The notes beneath the pieces were generated by a model that had not been told where the DNA came from, made no database searches, and worked only from the letters and a program-made list of their open reading frames with translations. Below are positions 18,370 through 28,559 of a stretch of DNA of 34,041 bases, in pieces; the first letter of the stretch is position 1; every line of letters starts with the position of its first letter. Made by a program: the position numbers and the translations under genes. The stretch is from Bacteroidota bacterium (lineage in GTDB: Bacteria; Bacteroidota; Bacteroidia; Bacteroidales; UBA12077): contig JAIFLC010000065.1 of assembly GCA_020049295.1 (NCBI GenBank), forward strand, positions 1 through 34,041. Direction: 5' to 3'.

Positions 18370-21300
18370 TTATATAGTTGTTCCCATTTTTTTAGTTCCA
18401 AACAGTTTTTCTTTAGCTATTTCAAAAACATAGTAAACACAAGGAATAACAATTAAAGTAAGAATAGTTGATGTTGTTAATCCTCCAATAACGGCAATTG
18501 CCATTGGCGAACGTAATGCAACGCTTTCACCCATACCAATTGTCAAAGGTAATAAACCTAAAATGGTTGTTAAGCTGGTCATTAAAATTGGCCTTATACG
18601 ATTTTCGCCGGCATATATAATAGAATCACGCAACGATATTCCCTGATCCCTAAATTGATTTATTGCATCAACAAGTATAATGGAGTTATTTACTGCAATA
18701 CCGCCTAGCATAATTATTCCAATATATGCCATAATGCTTAAAGGAATCCCGAGAAGGAAAAATGCCCAGATTGCACCAACTCCGGCTAAAGGAATTGTTA
18801 ATAATATAGTAAATGGATGAATTAATGATTCGAACTGTGAAGCCAGAACCATATATACCAATATAACAGAAAGTAATAATGCAAATCCCAAACTAGACAT
18901 GGCTTCCTGACGTTTTTGTTCTTCACCAACAATCTCCACTTGATACTCTTGTGGTACATCAATGGTAGAAATTTTTTCACGAACACTCTTAACAACCTTG
19001 TCGAATGAAACTGATCGGTCAATATCAGCTGTTACTTTTCCAATTCGGTTCTGATTTCTTCTAAAAAGTTGCTTTGGTGATACCGACTTCTCTATTCGTG
19101 CTACTTCGTATAATGGTACATTATTACTTCCATTTCTAAGTGTTATTGAATTAAACTCAGATAAACTCATATCGGGTAGCTTAACAGTAATGTCATTCAT
19201 TTCGCCATCCTTTTCATATTTACCTGCATCTTTACCCATTAATAAATCCTTTAATTGTGATATGATATTATCAACACTCATGTTGTAAACACCTGCTTTG
19301 TATCGATCAATAACAACATCAATTTCAGGTGCACCTTCTTCGATATTGGTTTTAATATTTATCAATTCAGGTATTTCCTGCAATTTGGTTTTAATTTCAG
19401 ATGATATTTGAGCTAGTACTTCCAGATCTTTTCCCTTAATTTCAACAATCATAGGAGCCTCATCTGTTCCAAGAGTAGATTGCAATGCTGTTTCGTCACG
19501 AACAATTGAAATCTCAGCATCGGGTATGTCTCCAACTAATTCTTCGATTGATGAAATAATATTCTCCGACTGACTAACATATTTTTTGTTTAACTGAATT
19601 TTAATGGTTGCAGTATTTTCATTTTGAAATACTGACTTCTCGCTGGTTGATGAGCTCGATGGTCCAATCTGACTATAAATAACATCTGCTTTTTCTCCTA
19701 ATAAATCTGTAAGCAAATACTCAATATTTTTTACAGTACCCGATGTTCTTTCCAGTTCTGTCCCTTCTTTAAGCTTAATCTCCAAACTAAACTCACTTGC
19801 CCCACTTTTAGGTAAATATTCTGAACCTACTTTAGTTAAAACATATGCTGACAGAGCCAACAAAATAACAGAGGAAATTAAAACGATTCCTTTTCGATCT
19901 AATACTTTTCCTAAAAATTTCCCATACCAAGCAATCCGAACAGATTTTATATCCTTTAATTTCTTATCGTTTTTATACGAATAGTTAAAAAGCATTGGAA
20001 TAACAAGAATGGCAACAAACAATGAAGCCAATAATGAAAAAGCAACAGTCCATGCCTGATCTTTAAATAAGGCACCTGAAGCACCATGTAAATATACAAT
20101 AGGTAAAAAAACAACTATTGTTGTAAGAGTTGAAGCCGTAATTGCACCTCCCACTTCAGCTGTTCCATGAACAGCAGCATCTCTCACAGACATACCTTTC
20201 TCCATATTTCTGAAGATATTTTCAACCACCACAATGGCATTATCAACTAACATTCCAATGCCTAATGCTAGCCCTCCCAATGTCATGATATTCATGGTTA
20301 GTCCATTAAAATACATGAGATTAAATGTTGCAATAACCGAAATTGGAATAGCAAGGCTAATAATGGCAGTTACTTTAATCCTGCGTAGAAAAACAAAAAG
20401 CACAACTACAGCAAGTAAAGCTCCAATCAAAGCTGAATCCTTTACTTCGTCAATTGCAGCCTGAATAAATTTTCCCTGGTTTTGAACTACAATAAATTCA
20501 TAACCGGGTAATGCTTTTTTTATCGATTCTAATGATTTAGTAAGATCTTCAACTGCTTTTATAGTATTAAACCCAGTTTCTTTATAAATTGAAAGGCCTA
20601 TACATCGTTTACCATTTATTCGAACAATATTTTGGGGATCTTTATTTACAAAACTTACTTTAGCTAAATCTCTCAAAAAAATAGGTGCTTTACTATTCTG
20701 ATTTGATTGAGCCTGTAAACTACTTATTTGTTTGTAACTTAATACAATATTTTCAATATCCCGAACATCCTTAACAAGACCAGAGCCTTTAATAATGTAT
20801 TTCTTGCCCATTTCAACAATAGTACCACCCGAAACATTTCTGTTCATATTCTGAATTTCCTGAACAATCTGACTTGTGGTTAAACCATAAGCATCCAACT
20901 TATATTGATCTGTTTCTATCAGGATTTCTTTTTCTTCGGTTCCGGTAAGTGTAACATCGGCAATACCTTCCAAACGAATTAGTTCATTACGAATATAATT
21001 TTCGCCCACTTTTCGGAGCTCATCCATATCGTTAATCTCAGGATGCAACATTCCTATAATCATAACAGGTGAGGCATTCGGATCGTGTTGTGTAATTGTA
21101 AACTCATCTAAATTAGCATTCTGACTATAGGTTGTTAATGCCTTTTGCAAATCCAGAAATGCTTCATCCATATCTCTGCCCCAGGTGTATTCAATCGTCA
21201 CTCTGGCAGAACCGACCATACAAATAGAAGATACCTGTGCAACGCCTTTTTGACGAATAGCCTGAGCTTCTATATCTTCAATATATTGTTTTTCAATTTC

Positions 21301-21474
21301 TTCTGGTGGACGCTCACCTGCTTTTATTTCAACAAATATTCGCGGGGCATTCATGTCAGGAAATAAGTCAACACTTAGTTTTCCGAATGAAATATATCCC
21401 AGTAAAATAATTGCAATAACAATCATCGAAACTGTTACAGGATTATTAACCGAAAATTGTGTAATTTTTTTCAT
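18370..21474 (-). CDS. RND efflux transporter permease (HAE1/AcrB-like)
   Basis: 1034 aa with GLALGIGMLVDNAIVVVENIFRNMEKG, GASGALFKDQAWTVAFSLLASL, and GENRIRPILMTSLTTILGLLPLTIGMGE. Confidence 0.94.
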   Translation of the reverse strand: MKKITQFSVNNPVTVSMIVIAIILLGYISFGKLSVDLFPDMNAPRIFVEIKAGERPPEEIEKQYIEDIEAQAIRQKGVAQVSSICMVGSARVTIEYTWGRDMDEAFLDLQKALTTYSQNANLDEFTITQHDPNASPVMIIGMLHPEINDMDELRKVGENYIRNELIRLEGIADVTLTGTEEKEILIETDQYKLDAYGLTTSQIVQEIQNMNRNVSGGTIVEMGKKYIIKGSGLVKDVRDIENIVLSYKQISSLQAQSNQNSKAPIFLRDLAKVSFVNKDPQNIVRINGKRCIGLSIYKETGFNTIKAVEDLTKSLESIKKALPGYEFIVVQNQGKFIQAAIDEVKDSALIGALLAVVVLFVFLRRIKVTAIISLAIPISVIATFNLMYFNGLTMNIMTLGGLALGIGMLVDNAIVVVENIFRNMEKGMSVRDAAVHGTAEVGGAITASTLTTIVVFLPIVYLHGASGALFKDQAWTVAFSLLASLFVAILVIPMLFNYSYKNDKKLKDIKSVRIAWYGKFLGKVLDRKGIVLISSVILLALSAYVLTKVGSEYLPKSGASEFSLEIKLKEGTELERTSGTVKNIEYLLTDLLGEKADVIYSQIGPSSSSTSEKSVFQNENTATIKIQLNKKYVSQSENIISSIEELVGDIPDAEISIVRDETALQSTLGTDEAPMIVEIKGKDLEVLAQISSEIKTKLQEIPELINIKTNIEEGAPEIDVVIDRYKAGVYNMSVDNIISQLKDLLMGKDAGKYEKDGEMNDITVKLPDMSLSEFNSITLRNGSNNVPLYEVARIEKSVSPKQLFRRNQNRIGKVTADIDRSVSFDKVVKSVREKISTIDVPQEYQVEIVGEEQKRQEAMSSLGFALLLSVILVYMVLASQFESLIHPFTILLTIPLAGVGAIWAFFLLGIPLSIMAYIGIIMLGGIAVNNSIILVDAINQFRDQGISLRDSIIYAGENRIRPILMTSLTTILGLLPLTIGMGESVALRSPMAIAVIGGLTTSTILTLIVIPCVYYVFEIAKEKLFGTKKMGTTI

Positions 21475-21494
21475 TCTTTATTATTTCTATAAAT

Positions 21495-21522
21495 CTTGAT
21501 ACTCGGTACTTGATACTAGTTT
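21495..21522. repeat. Heptad-period repeat between the RND and adaptor genes
   Basis: cttgata|ctcggta|cttgata|ctagttt. Confidence 0.55.
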
Positions 21523-22572
21523 CTATTTAATAACCTTAACCTTGGATCGATTACGAAGTGTTTCAAATCCTTTAATTACAAGCCTTTCATTTTTCTCTAA
21601 TCCTGAAATAATCTGAACTTCTTCTGGATTTTCAAGTCCAAATATAACAGTCCGCTCCTGTGCAAGACCTTTATCTACAACAAACACTGTATTTCCACGC
21701 TGTTTTGAAAGAACAACATTTTTAGGAATAACTATTGTACTATCAGCAGATGCAACAACGATTTCACCTTTAGCAAACATTCCTGGTCTCATTCGTAGTT
21801 CCGAATTTGAAATGTTTATTACTGCCTTAAACGATCGTGTATCAGCATCAATAGCAGGTGATATCTGGGTTATTGAACCTACCAACGTATCTTCAGGAAG
21901 AGTATAATTCGTAATTTTGACTTTTTGTCCTGGTTTTATAAATACTAAATCCTTTTCTGCAAGATTGATCTCCATAAAAAGCCGGCTGTAGTCCATTAAT
22001 TTAAACATTAATGAGTTCGCATCAACCTTAGTTGTAGGAGTATAATAAGGCAAATCGACAATTACTCCAGTAAATGGCGCTTTAATATTCATTTTGGCTA
22101 ATCGTAATGTTGCATCTTCATAGGCATATTTTGCATTAATGAAATTAATTTCAGCATTTTTTAACTCGCTTAATGTAACGCCTCCCTTTTCGAATAATGA
22201 TTGTTGTTTTTCAAATACCTGCTTCGAAATTTCGAGTTGCAACTCTAAAGATTTGATTTTTATATTGTTCTCATATTCCTTATCTTCAAGTCTGATAATT
22301 ACATCACCTTGTTTTACATAATCTCCCAAGGCATATTTTTTACCTGTTGCAGGATTTGTGGCTAACATATAATTTCCTGTCATCTCTGATTTTTGGCTTA
22401 CTTCTTTGTCAGGATTTACAGTACCTGTAGTTTCAATAAACTTTTCGATTGATTGCAACTTTAAATCAATTACTGAGACTGGAACAGAAATGTCTTTATT
22501 CAGTTCTTTGTCTTCATTTTTGCATGAAACAATCACTGCAACTGCGATTAAAAATGTGATAACTCTTTTCAT
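21523..22572 (-). CDS. RND efflux periplasmic adaptor (HlyD/MFP family lipoprotein)
   Basis: Lipobox-like VIVSCKNE, the adaptor core GDYVKQGDVIIRLED ... INIKAPFTGVIVDLPY, and LRMRPGMFAKGEIVV. Confidence 0.92.
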   Translation of the reverse strand: MKRVITFLIAVAVIVSCKNEDKELNKDISVPVSVIDLKLQSIEKFIETTGTVNPDKEVSQKSEMTGNYMLATNPATGKKYALGDYVKQGDVIIRLEDKEYENNIKIKSLELQLEISKQVFEKQQSLFEKGGVTLSELKNAEINFINAKYAYEDATLRLAKMNIKAPFTGVIVDLPYYTPTTKVDANSLMFKLMDYSRLFMEINLAEKDLVFIKPGQKVKITNYTLPEDTLVGSITQISPAIDADTRSFKAVINISNSELRMRPGMFAKGEIVVASADSTIVIPKNVVLSKQRGNTVFVVDKGLAQERTVIFGLENPEEVQIISGLEKNERLVIKGFETLRNRSKVKVIK

Positions 22573-22602
22573 TTTATATTTTTTTGTATGGTTATTATTT
22601 TA

Positions 22603-22667
22603 AGTTTAAAGTTTTTAGTTCCAAGTCTTCAATTCACCATTCACTATTGACCATTCACTATTCGCCA
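22603..22667. repeat. Heptad-period repeat overlapping the 3' end of the TolC gene
   Basis: agtttaa|agttttt|agttcca|agtcttc (22603-22630), then ttcacca|ttcacta|ttgacca|ttcacta|ttcgcca (22633-22667). Confidence 0.7.
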
Positions 22668-24142
22668 GATTTAATATTATTTTGCAACTCTTGTGGAACA
22701 AACGATGTATTGTTTTCAAAATCCCACAATGATTGAATTTTCATATTTAATAATTCGAGTTTATAGTTGATTAATGCATTTGCACGATCCATTTTCTTTT
22801 GCGATAACTGGGTTTGGAAACGCTCCAGATCTATACTGGTTAAGTCGCCGTTTTTATAACGCTCAAGATTGATATCATAAGTTAGCTGTGCATTTTTTTC
22901 GTTTTGCTCAGCAATTAAAATCTGATTGGTGAGGTTAATAAGATTTCTATTCGTTTTTCTGATATTTATAATAATATCTATTTCCTGATCTTTCATATCC
23001 AGTTCACGCGATTCAACAGAAAGCTCAGCAGCCCTTATTTTTGCTTTTCGTTCTCCCCAGTCGAAGATAGGAATAGAAAATGTAACACCAATTTGTGGAC
23101 TACGTGTTGGTTTATCATAAATATCTACAAAGTTCTCATTGTTTCCCATAATTCCGACCGAAAGATCTAAATTCCCCTTGAATTCATTGGTCGCTGATGT
23201 TTCAACTAAATCAAACTCAGCATTGTTTAAATCAATTTTTCGTTGTGTTAGTTCAAGCCGCTGTGTTAATCCATTTTGGATGGCTTTTTCCAAATCAATA
23301 AGAACTGGTTTATACTGAATATCGGTTGAAATTTCAATTTCACTTTCTAAAGAAATTCCAATTAATTTTTTAAACTCATCTTTTGCATTTTCCAGATCAA
23401 CCATTGAATTATCAAGGGTTGATTTACTGGTTGCATAGTTTAGGTCTGCTTGCAATAATTCTTCCTGAGCCGATAATCCACCACTTACTTTGCTTCGAAT
23501 TATTTCAAGACTAACTTTTTGATTTTCAAATTCTTCCTGTGCAATTTTCACGGCCATTTGTTTTTGATAAATTGTGTAAAAAGCTTGTGTAACATATCGT
23601 TCCATGTTAAGCATTTGAATCGAATATGCCAGGGTTGAGTTTTCGAGGCTAAGTTCGTATCGTTTCAGGTTAAGCTTAACCTTGTTATATGTAAATAATG
23701 GCTGATTATAACTCAGATACAGGTTATTATTAAATCCCTTAAAGCTTGAATTGCTGGCTTCACTATAATTATCCTGATATTCAAGTTTGTTTTGAAGAGT
23801 TATTCTACCATCGGTAAACTTAATAGGCTGAGAAATTACCAAACTTCCATTTGCTCCCATATTCTCTGTAGTATACCATTTTGCAAAATAGTCGTCATAG
23901 GATTGGGTGTTTGAATATTGGAAAGGTGTAACATCAAACGAGAAGTTGGACTTTAGCATAGCTAATTGCGCATTAAGATATTCGCGATTTTGCTCCATCG
24001 TGATCCTCGATTGTTTTATGTCAGGACTATTCGTAAGAGCAATTTTCATAGCATCTTCAAGTGTAAGTACCTGCTGCGAAATTGCATAATGGGCATTTAG
24101 TAGTATAGCCCCAATAATGATTATTATTTTAATTCGTGACAT
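22658..24142 (-). CDS. TolC family outer membrane protein
   Basis: 494 aa with a signal peptide, LTLEDAMKIALTNSPDIKQSRI, and GVTFSIPIFDWGERKAKIRAAELSVE. Confidence 0.92.
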   Translation of the reverse strand: MSRIKIIIIIGAILLNAHYAISQQVLTLEDAMKIALTNSPDIKQSRITMEQNREYLNAQLAMLKSNFSFDVTPFQYSNTQSYDDYFAKWYTTENMGANGSLVISQPIKFTDGRITLQNKLEYQDNYSEASNSSFKGFNNNLYLSYNQPLFTYNKVKLNLKRYELSLENSTLAYSIQMLNMERYVTQAFYTIYQKQMAVKIAQEEFENQKVSLEIIRSKVSGGLSAQEELLQADLNYATSKSTLDNSMVDLENAKDEFKKLIGISLESEIEISTDIQYKPVLIDLEKAIQNGLTQRLELTQRKIDLNNAEFDLVETSATNEFKGNLDLSVGIMGNNENFVDIYDKPTRSPQIGVTFSIPIFDWGERKAKIRAAELSVESRELDMKDQEIDIIINIRKTNRNLINLTNQILIAEQNEKNAQLTYDINLERYKNGDLTSIDLERFQTQLSQKKMDRANALINYKLELLNMKIQSLWDFENNTSFVPQELQNNIKSGE

Positions 24143-24209
24143 ATTTTTGTATTTAATTGTAAACCTGTTAATTCGTTAATTTGTTTTTATATTCAACTTC
24201 ATACACCCT

Positions 24210-27200
24210 TTAGTCATTCTTCACCCATTTTATAGCATCGGCAAACACCATTTTTCCAATAGATTTATTTGTTAATTCAACCTTTGCATTTTCGGGTGAA
24301 ATATAAAATGTTCCCATATAATTCCAACCGTTTTCTAATTCTTCGTCAGCTAGTATTATATCGTCCATTCCATCATCATGATATATTTTGAAATTATAAT
24401 TTGATTTTCTTTTCTCCCTATTCCACTCAATATTTATCTTTTCAATATGACAATAAACATCATAATAAGCACCTGAAGGTAATTTGGCATTCCATTGGGC
24501 TATACGAGTACCATCACCTGATCTGGTATACATCCCTGATCTAATATATTTACCATAAAATCCTGATCGTAAAACTGATTTCCACTCTGATGGAGGGCTC
24601 CAGAAATAAATCCCGGTATACTTATATTTCGCTTTTTGATCTTTATTTATTAAGGATTTAAGATAACTTTCATTTGAAACCTGCACATAATTAAATCCTT
24701 CTTCTTCATTATCAACAATAATTTCATTTGGGCTGTTAATTTCATCGAAATACGGAATATTGTTTATAGCATCTAGCATATCGATTTTTTTAACATCATC
24801 AAAACCTGAAAACTCATAGACTAAATTGTTTGGAAGGTTTTCTGAAATACTTGTATATATATTCATTCGTGCTGGTTCAGTTGAAAATACAACACCAATC
24901 TCTTTTGATGTTTGAGCTTTTATGTAAATTTTCTTTGAATAATCTGGTTGTTCAGGTTCATCAGATCCAAAAGGTCTATTATTATTTTTATCATCCAGAT
25001 CAATATTCATAGTAATAATACCATCAACTGTTTCGGGATTAGTAATCTTAAAACGAATCTGGTATTTTGTAAATTCGCCATCCAGTACTTTATATGTTTC
25101 CAACTCTTTTATTAAAAATCCAGGCAGTTGGGTTTTTGTATACCAGCGATCAATTTCCTTTGAAATAGAATCATTATAAGCATTCCTTATTTCACTTTCC
25201 AACTTTTCGAACAAAAAAGGTTTATGTTGATTTTTGAAAATCAGATCATTTAAAAGCGTATTAAATTCTTTTTCTCCATAACGGGCTCTAAATAACGAGA
25301 ACAAATAATCGCCCTTTGCTAAAATAATATCGTTAATAGTTAATGATTCTCCATCTTCATCATCTTCCTGAGTAGTTTCAATTCCCTTTTTAATTAAGTC
25401 TTTCAGAGTTGATTGTTTCAGCTCCAGATTAATTTTTTCGCCTTTGGTTATTCCTCTCCAAAACCATCGGTTCGCCGAGAGGTTCCCTTCATTTCTTTCG
25501 CGCAAATAAACTTCAAGAGCTAAATTAAGAATTGGCCATTTCTCTGATTCAAGACGAGTTACAAAGGTGTAATAATAAGGTATAAGTGAGAAAGTATATT
25601 TATCGACAACTTCAGAGAATTGATACCACTCTGTTGGGGGTGCCATAAGATTACCACGCACAAAACGCTTAAAAATTCGGCATTGTAATTCCTCAGGTGA
25701 CACTTCTTCCTTATTTTCCTTCATTTTTTTTTCGGTATTTTTCTTGCGCTTTCGGAAATCGGTTTCTTCCATTACAACACCTTTTTCTGGATAAAAAAGA
25801 ATCTCAGGTTGAACAGCATCACTCACCACAGACCATATATGTTTATCCAAAGCAAAATGAACAGGCACTTCAGCAAATGAAAAACGTTTAAACCCATACT
25901 TTAAATCAAGTAAGCTTTCATATTCGTTTCTTAATTCGCGTATTAGGGCTGGAATCGTATCTTTAATCTCTGTAAAGTGCTCAAGATAATAATCATTTCC
26001 TTTGGTTGAATAAATTGAATACTCAATAGAATCAACAGTTACAGAATATTTTTGGTAATCGGCAATTAATAAGCTGATTTTTGGTAATGGAATATTATTA
26101 TCAAACTCAAATTCACCATTTTCATAACTCTTAACTTCTCCCTGAGAAACGGCTATTAAAGCCTTCGATGTTTTTACTTTAAGTTTAAATATTGAAAAAT
26201 CTGGTTGATAAAAAGCAGGTCTAACTGTTGCATACGTAACGCCTGAAATTGGATACCACAATGATTCGCTGGTTAAGCAAACAAAGTTTTTTTGGATATA
26301 GGCATAGCGTTTTCTTGCCCTAAAAATCTCCATATTAAAATTATCCTTATACTTATCAGGATCATTATCTAAAAAGTGTGTGTTTTCATTAATCTTACCC
26401 TGGTAATTGAATGTGATTTGCTTTTTGTCGTTGGGATCAGATGGAATAAAATCAGCAATTTTAACTAAATGTAGTTCTCTACTAAAATTTACAGGTTTAT
26501 TATTGATTTCAATGCTACTTATTTCTAATCCAGGATTAATACAAAAAATCAAAGTGTCAATATTTTGATTAGTTCTGTTTGATACATCAATGATCGCTTT
26601 TATCTTAATTTGATCACCCAGATGTTCTAGTTCCAAAGAGCATTTATCAGTATATACTCTTGGATAATAAGCATATTTATTATTCAATGCAATCATTTGC
26701 TTTTTTTGCTCAATTACATCTTTTTTAAGGTTGACATAGACATAAGCAAAATAAAATCCTACAAAAACAAAAAAGAATGTTAGTAATAAAGGCAAAAACC
26801 TGAATGTTTTAGATTGAGGTAATCGGTTTAACTTAAATATGGTAAAAAAGATTAATCCAATACCTATAAAAAAATAGATGCTCCGGTGAACAATTATTTC
26901 GTTTAAATTTCCAAATCCACCAACAGTGGAATTCATCATAGGTATTTTATAGGCTATATAATCAAACAGGTGGTAGTACTTTTCGTTTAAATAAAAGATT
27001 GTGAGAGCAATATAACCCAAAAGAATTATAAACGTTATCGCTTGATTTTTTAAAACGGTCATTAAAAAGAATGATAATCCCAGAATAAAAACAAGTGTAG
27101 GAATACTTATTAATATGGGATATAAAAAGAACTCACCAATTCCTTTAGCCGAGTCGCCACTCAGAAATGAAAAGCCCATTCCTAAAATCAGAATTATAAA

Positions 27201-27566
27201 ATTCAGAATTATAAAAACAGAAAGAATTCCAAGTGTTTTACCTATAATATACTGAGCATTGGTCATGGAGCGGGCGTAAATAACCTCAACAGTATCGTTC
27301 TTCCGATCTTGTTTTAGAAATTCAGATGCTAAAAATACAGCTACAATAGCTTGCCCAAGGTTTAAAATAATAAGATTTGCATATGGAATTGAAGCTGGCA
27401 AAGCTCTATAAAGCCACGGAGCATTGCTGGCATCAACAAAAACAGCAACATTAAAAATTCCTAAACCCACAATAAATAACCCTGCAAAAATTCTAAAAAA
27501 CCAACTCCTAAGGAGCGTTTTCATCTCGAATCGAGCAACAATTTTTATCGTTTGAAATATTGTCAT
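24210..27566 (-). CDS. ABC-2 permease with a degenerate M1-aminopeptidase-like domain and a golvesin/Xly-like C-terminal domain
   Basis: 1118 aa. N-terminal ABC-2 TM region (VARFEMKTLLRSWFFRIFAG), M1-like extracytoplasmic region without HExxH, and C-terminal NYMGTFYISPENAKVELTNKSIGKMVFADAIKWVKND. Confidence 0.8.
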   Translation of the reverse strand: MTIFQTIKIVARFEMKTLLRSWFFRIFAGLFIVGLGIFNVAVFVDASNAPWLYRALPASIPYANLIILNLGQAIVAVFLASEFLKQDRKNDTVEVIYARSMTNAQYIIGKTLGILSVFIILNFIILILGMGFSFLSGDSAKGIGEFFLYPILISIPTLVFILGLSFFLMTVLKNQAITFIILLGYIALTIFYLNEKYYHLFDYIAYKIPMMNSTVGGFGNLNEIIVHRSIYFFIGIGLIFFTIFKLNRLPQSKTFRFLPLLLTFFFVFVGFYFAYVYVNLKKDVIEQKKQMIALNNKYAYYPRVYTDKCSLELEHLGDQIKIKAIIDVSNRTNQNIDTLIFCINPGLEISSIEINNKPVNFSRELHLVKIADFIPSDPNDKKQITFNYQGKINENTHFLDNDPDKYKDNFNMEIFRARKRYAYIQKNFVCLTSESLWYPISGVTYATVRPAFYQPDFSIFKLKVKTSKALIAVSQGEVKSYENGEFEFDNNIPLPKISLLIADYQKYSVTVDSIEYSIYSTKGNDYYLEHFTEIKDTIPALIRELRNEYESLLDLKYGFKRFSFAEVPVHFALDKHIWSVVSDAVQPEILFYPEKGVVMEETDFRKRKKNTEKKMKENKEEVSPEELQCRIFKRFVRGNLMAPPTEWYQFSEVVDKYTFSLIPYYYTFVTRLESEKWPILNLALEVYLRERNEGNLSANRWFWRGITKGEKINLELKQSTLKDLIKKGIETTQEDDEDGESLTINDIILAKGDYLFSLFRARYGEKEFNTLLNDLIFKNQHKPFLFEKLESEIRNAYNDSISKEIDRWYTKTQLPGFLIKELETYKVLDGEFTKYQIRFKITNPETVDGIITMNIDLDDKNNNRPFGSDEPEQPDYSKKIYIKAQTSKEIGVVFSTEPARMNIYTSISENLPNNLVYEFSGFDDVKKIDMLDAINNIPYFDEINSPNEIIVDNEEEGFNYVQVSNESYLKSLINKDQKAKYKYTGIYFWSPPSEWKSVLRSGFYGKYIRSGMYTRSGDGTRIAQWNAKLPSGAYYDVYCHIEKINIEWNREKRKSNYNFKIYHDDGMDDIILADEELENGWNYMGTFYISPENAKVELTNKSIGKMVFADAIKWVKND

Positions 27567-27576
27567 ATTCAGATTT

Positions 27577-28467
27577 TTAAAAATTGGTTTTACTGGTTAA
27601 GTATTCCATAAAATAAACATAGGCATGTTCAAGATTTGGTTCTATTTCAATAGCATGATTTACATTCAGTTTATCACCAACTAACTGAACTTCCCATCCA
27701 TCTTCCGAAGGTATGGTAGAGATAATAGCATATTTTTCTTTCAGCATTTCGTATTCGAAACCTGAAGTATTTACTTGCCAAACATGACCTTTGGTTTTTT
27801 TAATCAACTCCTCAGGCGAACCATTATACTCAACTCTTCCATTGTTTAATAAAGCTAGATTCTGGCAAACACTCGAAATGTCACCAACAATATGTGTTGA
27901 TAAAACAATTATCACATCATGCTGACTAATTTCTGAAAGAATATTTCTGAACCGAATTCTTTCTTCAGGATCAAGCCCTGTGGTAGGTTCGTCGACAATA
28001 ATAATTTTCGGATCACCAATCAATGCCTGGGCAATTCCCAACCGGCGTTTCATACCACCCGAAAGTTTATTGGCATTTCGCTCACGAACATCAAATAAGC
28101 CAACCTTATCGAGCCACTCATCTACTTTTTCTGAACGAATTGTTTTGTTTGTTATACCTGATAAACCAGCTGCATAATCCAAAAATTCCCATGTTTTTAA
28201 TTTGGTAAAGAATCTGAAATCCTGAGGGAGGTAACCTAACATTTTGCGTATTTCGCCTCGATCTTTCTGCAAATCGAATCCATTAACCTTAATAACTCCC
28301 TCGGTAGGTTTCATCAATGTTACCAGAATTCGCATAAGAGTCGATTTCCCGGCTCCATTCGGACCCAGCAGACCAAACATTCCATTCTCAATTTCAAGAT
28401 TTACATCCGAAAGCGCACGTTTACCATTATCATAAATTTTGTTCAGATCGTGTATTTGTATTTTCAT
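27577..28467 (-). CDS. ABC transporter ATP-binding protein
   Basis: GPNGAGKSTLMRI, KLSGGMKRRLGIAQAL, IIIVDEPTTGLDPEERIRFRN, and VLSTHIVGD. Closely resembles the NBD of the RND fusion. Confidence 0.94.
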   Translation of the reverse strand: MKIQIHDLNKIYDNGKRALSDVNLEIENGMFGLLGPNGAGKSTLMRILVTLMKPTEGVIKVNGFDLQKDRGEIRKMLGYLPQDFRFFTKLKTWEFLDYAAGLSGITNKTIRSEKVDEWLDKVGLFDVRERNANKLSGGMKRRLGIAQALIGDPKIIIVDEPTTGLDPEERIRFRNILSEISQHDVIIVLSTHIVGDISSVCQNLALLNNGRVEYNGSPEELIKKTKGHVWQVNTSGFEYEMLKEKYAIISTIPSEDGWEVQLVGDKLNVNHAIEIEPNLEHAYVYFMEYLTSKTNF

Positions 28468-28559
28468 TCTTTCTTTAAAGAATTCTTAATATTCTTTTAG
28501 TTTAGTTTAATAACTTATATATGACGATACTTATTGGTTTACGTTACAAATAATATTCG

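Noticed and set aside
12821-28467. Secretion-like or phage-derived contractile system
   Set aside because: No tail, sheath, spike or AAA+ components; all genes fit RND, ABC, adaptor and TolC families.
28477-28497. aaagaat-tcttaat-attcttt inverted repeat upstream of the 28467 ABC ATPase
   Set aside because: AT-rich with 7-bp arms; easily arises by chance and no regulator could be assigned.
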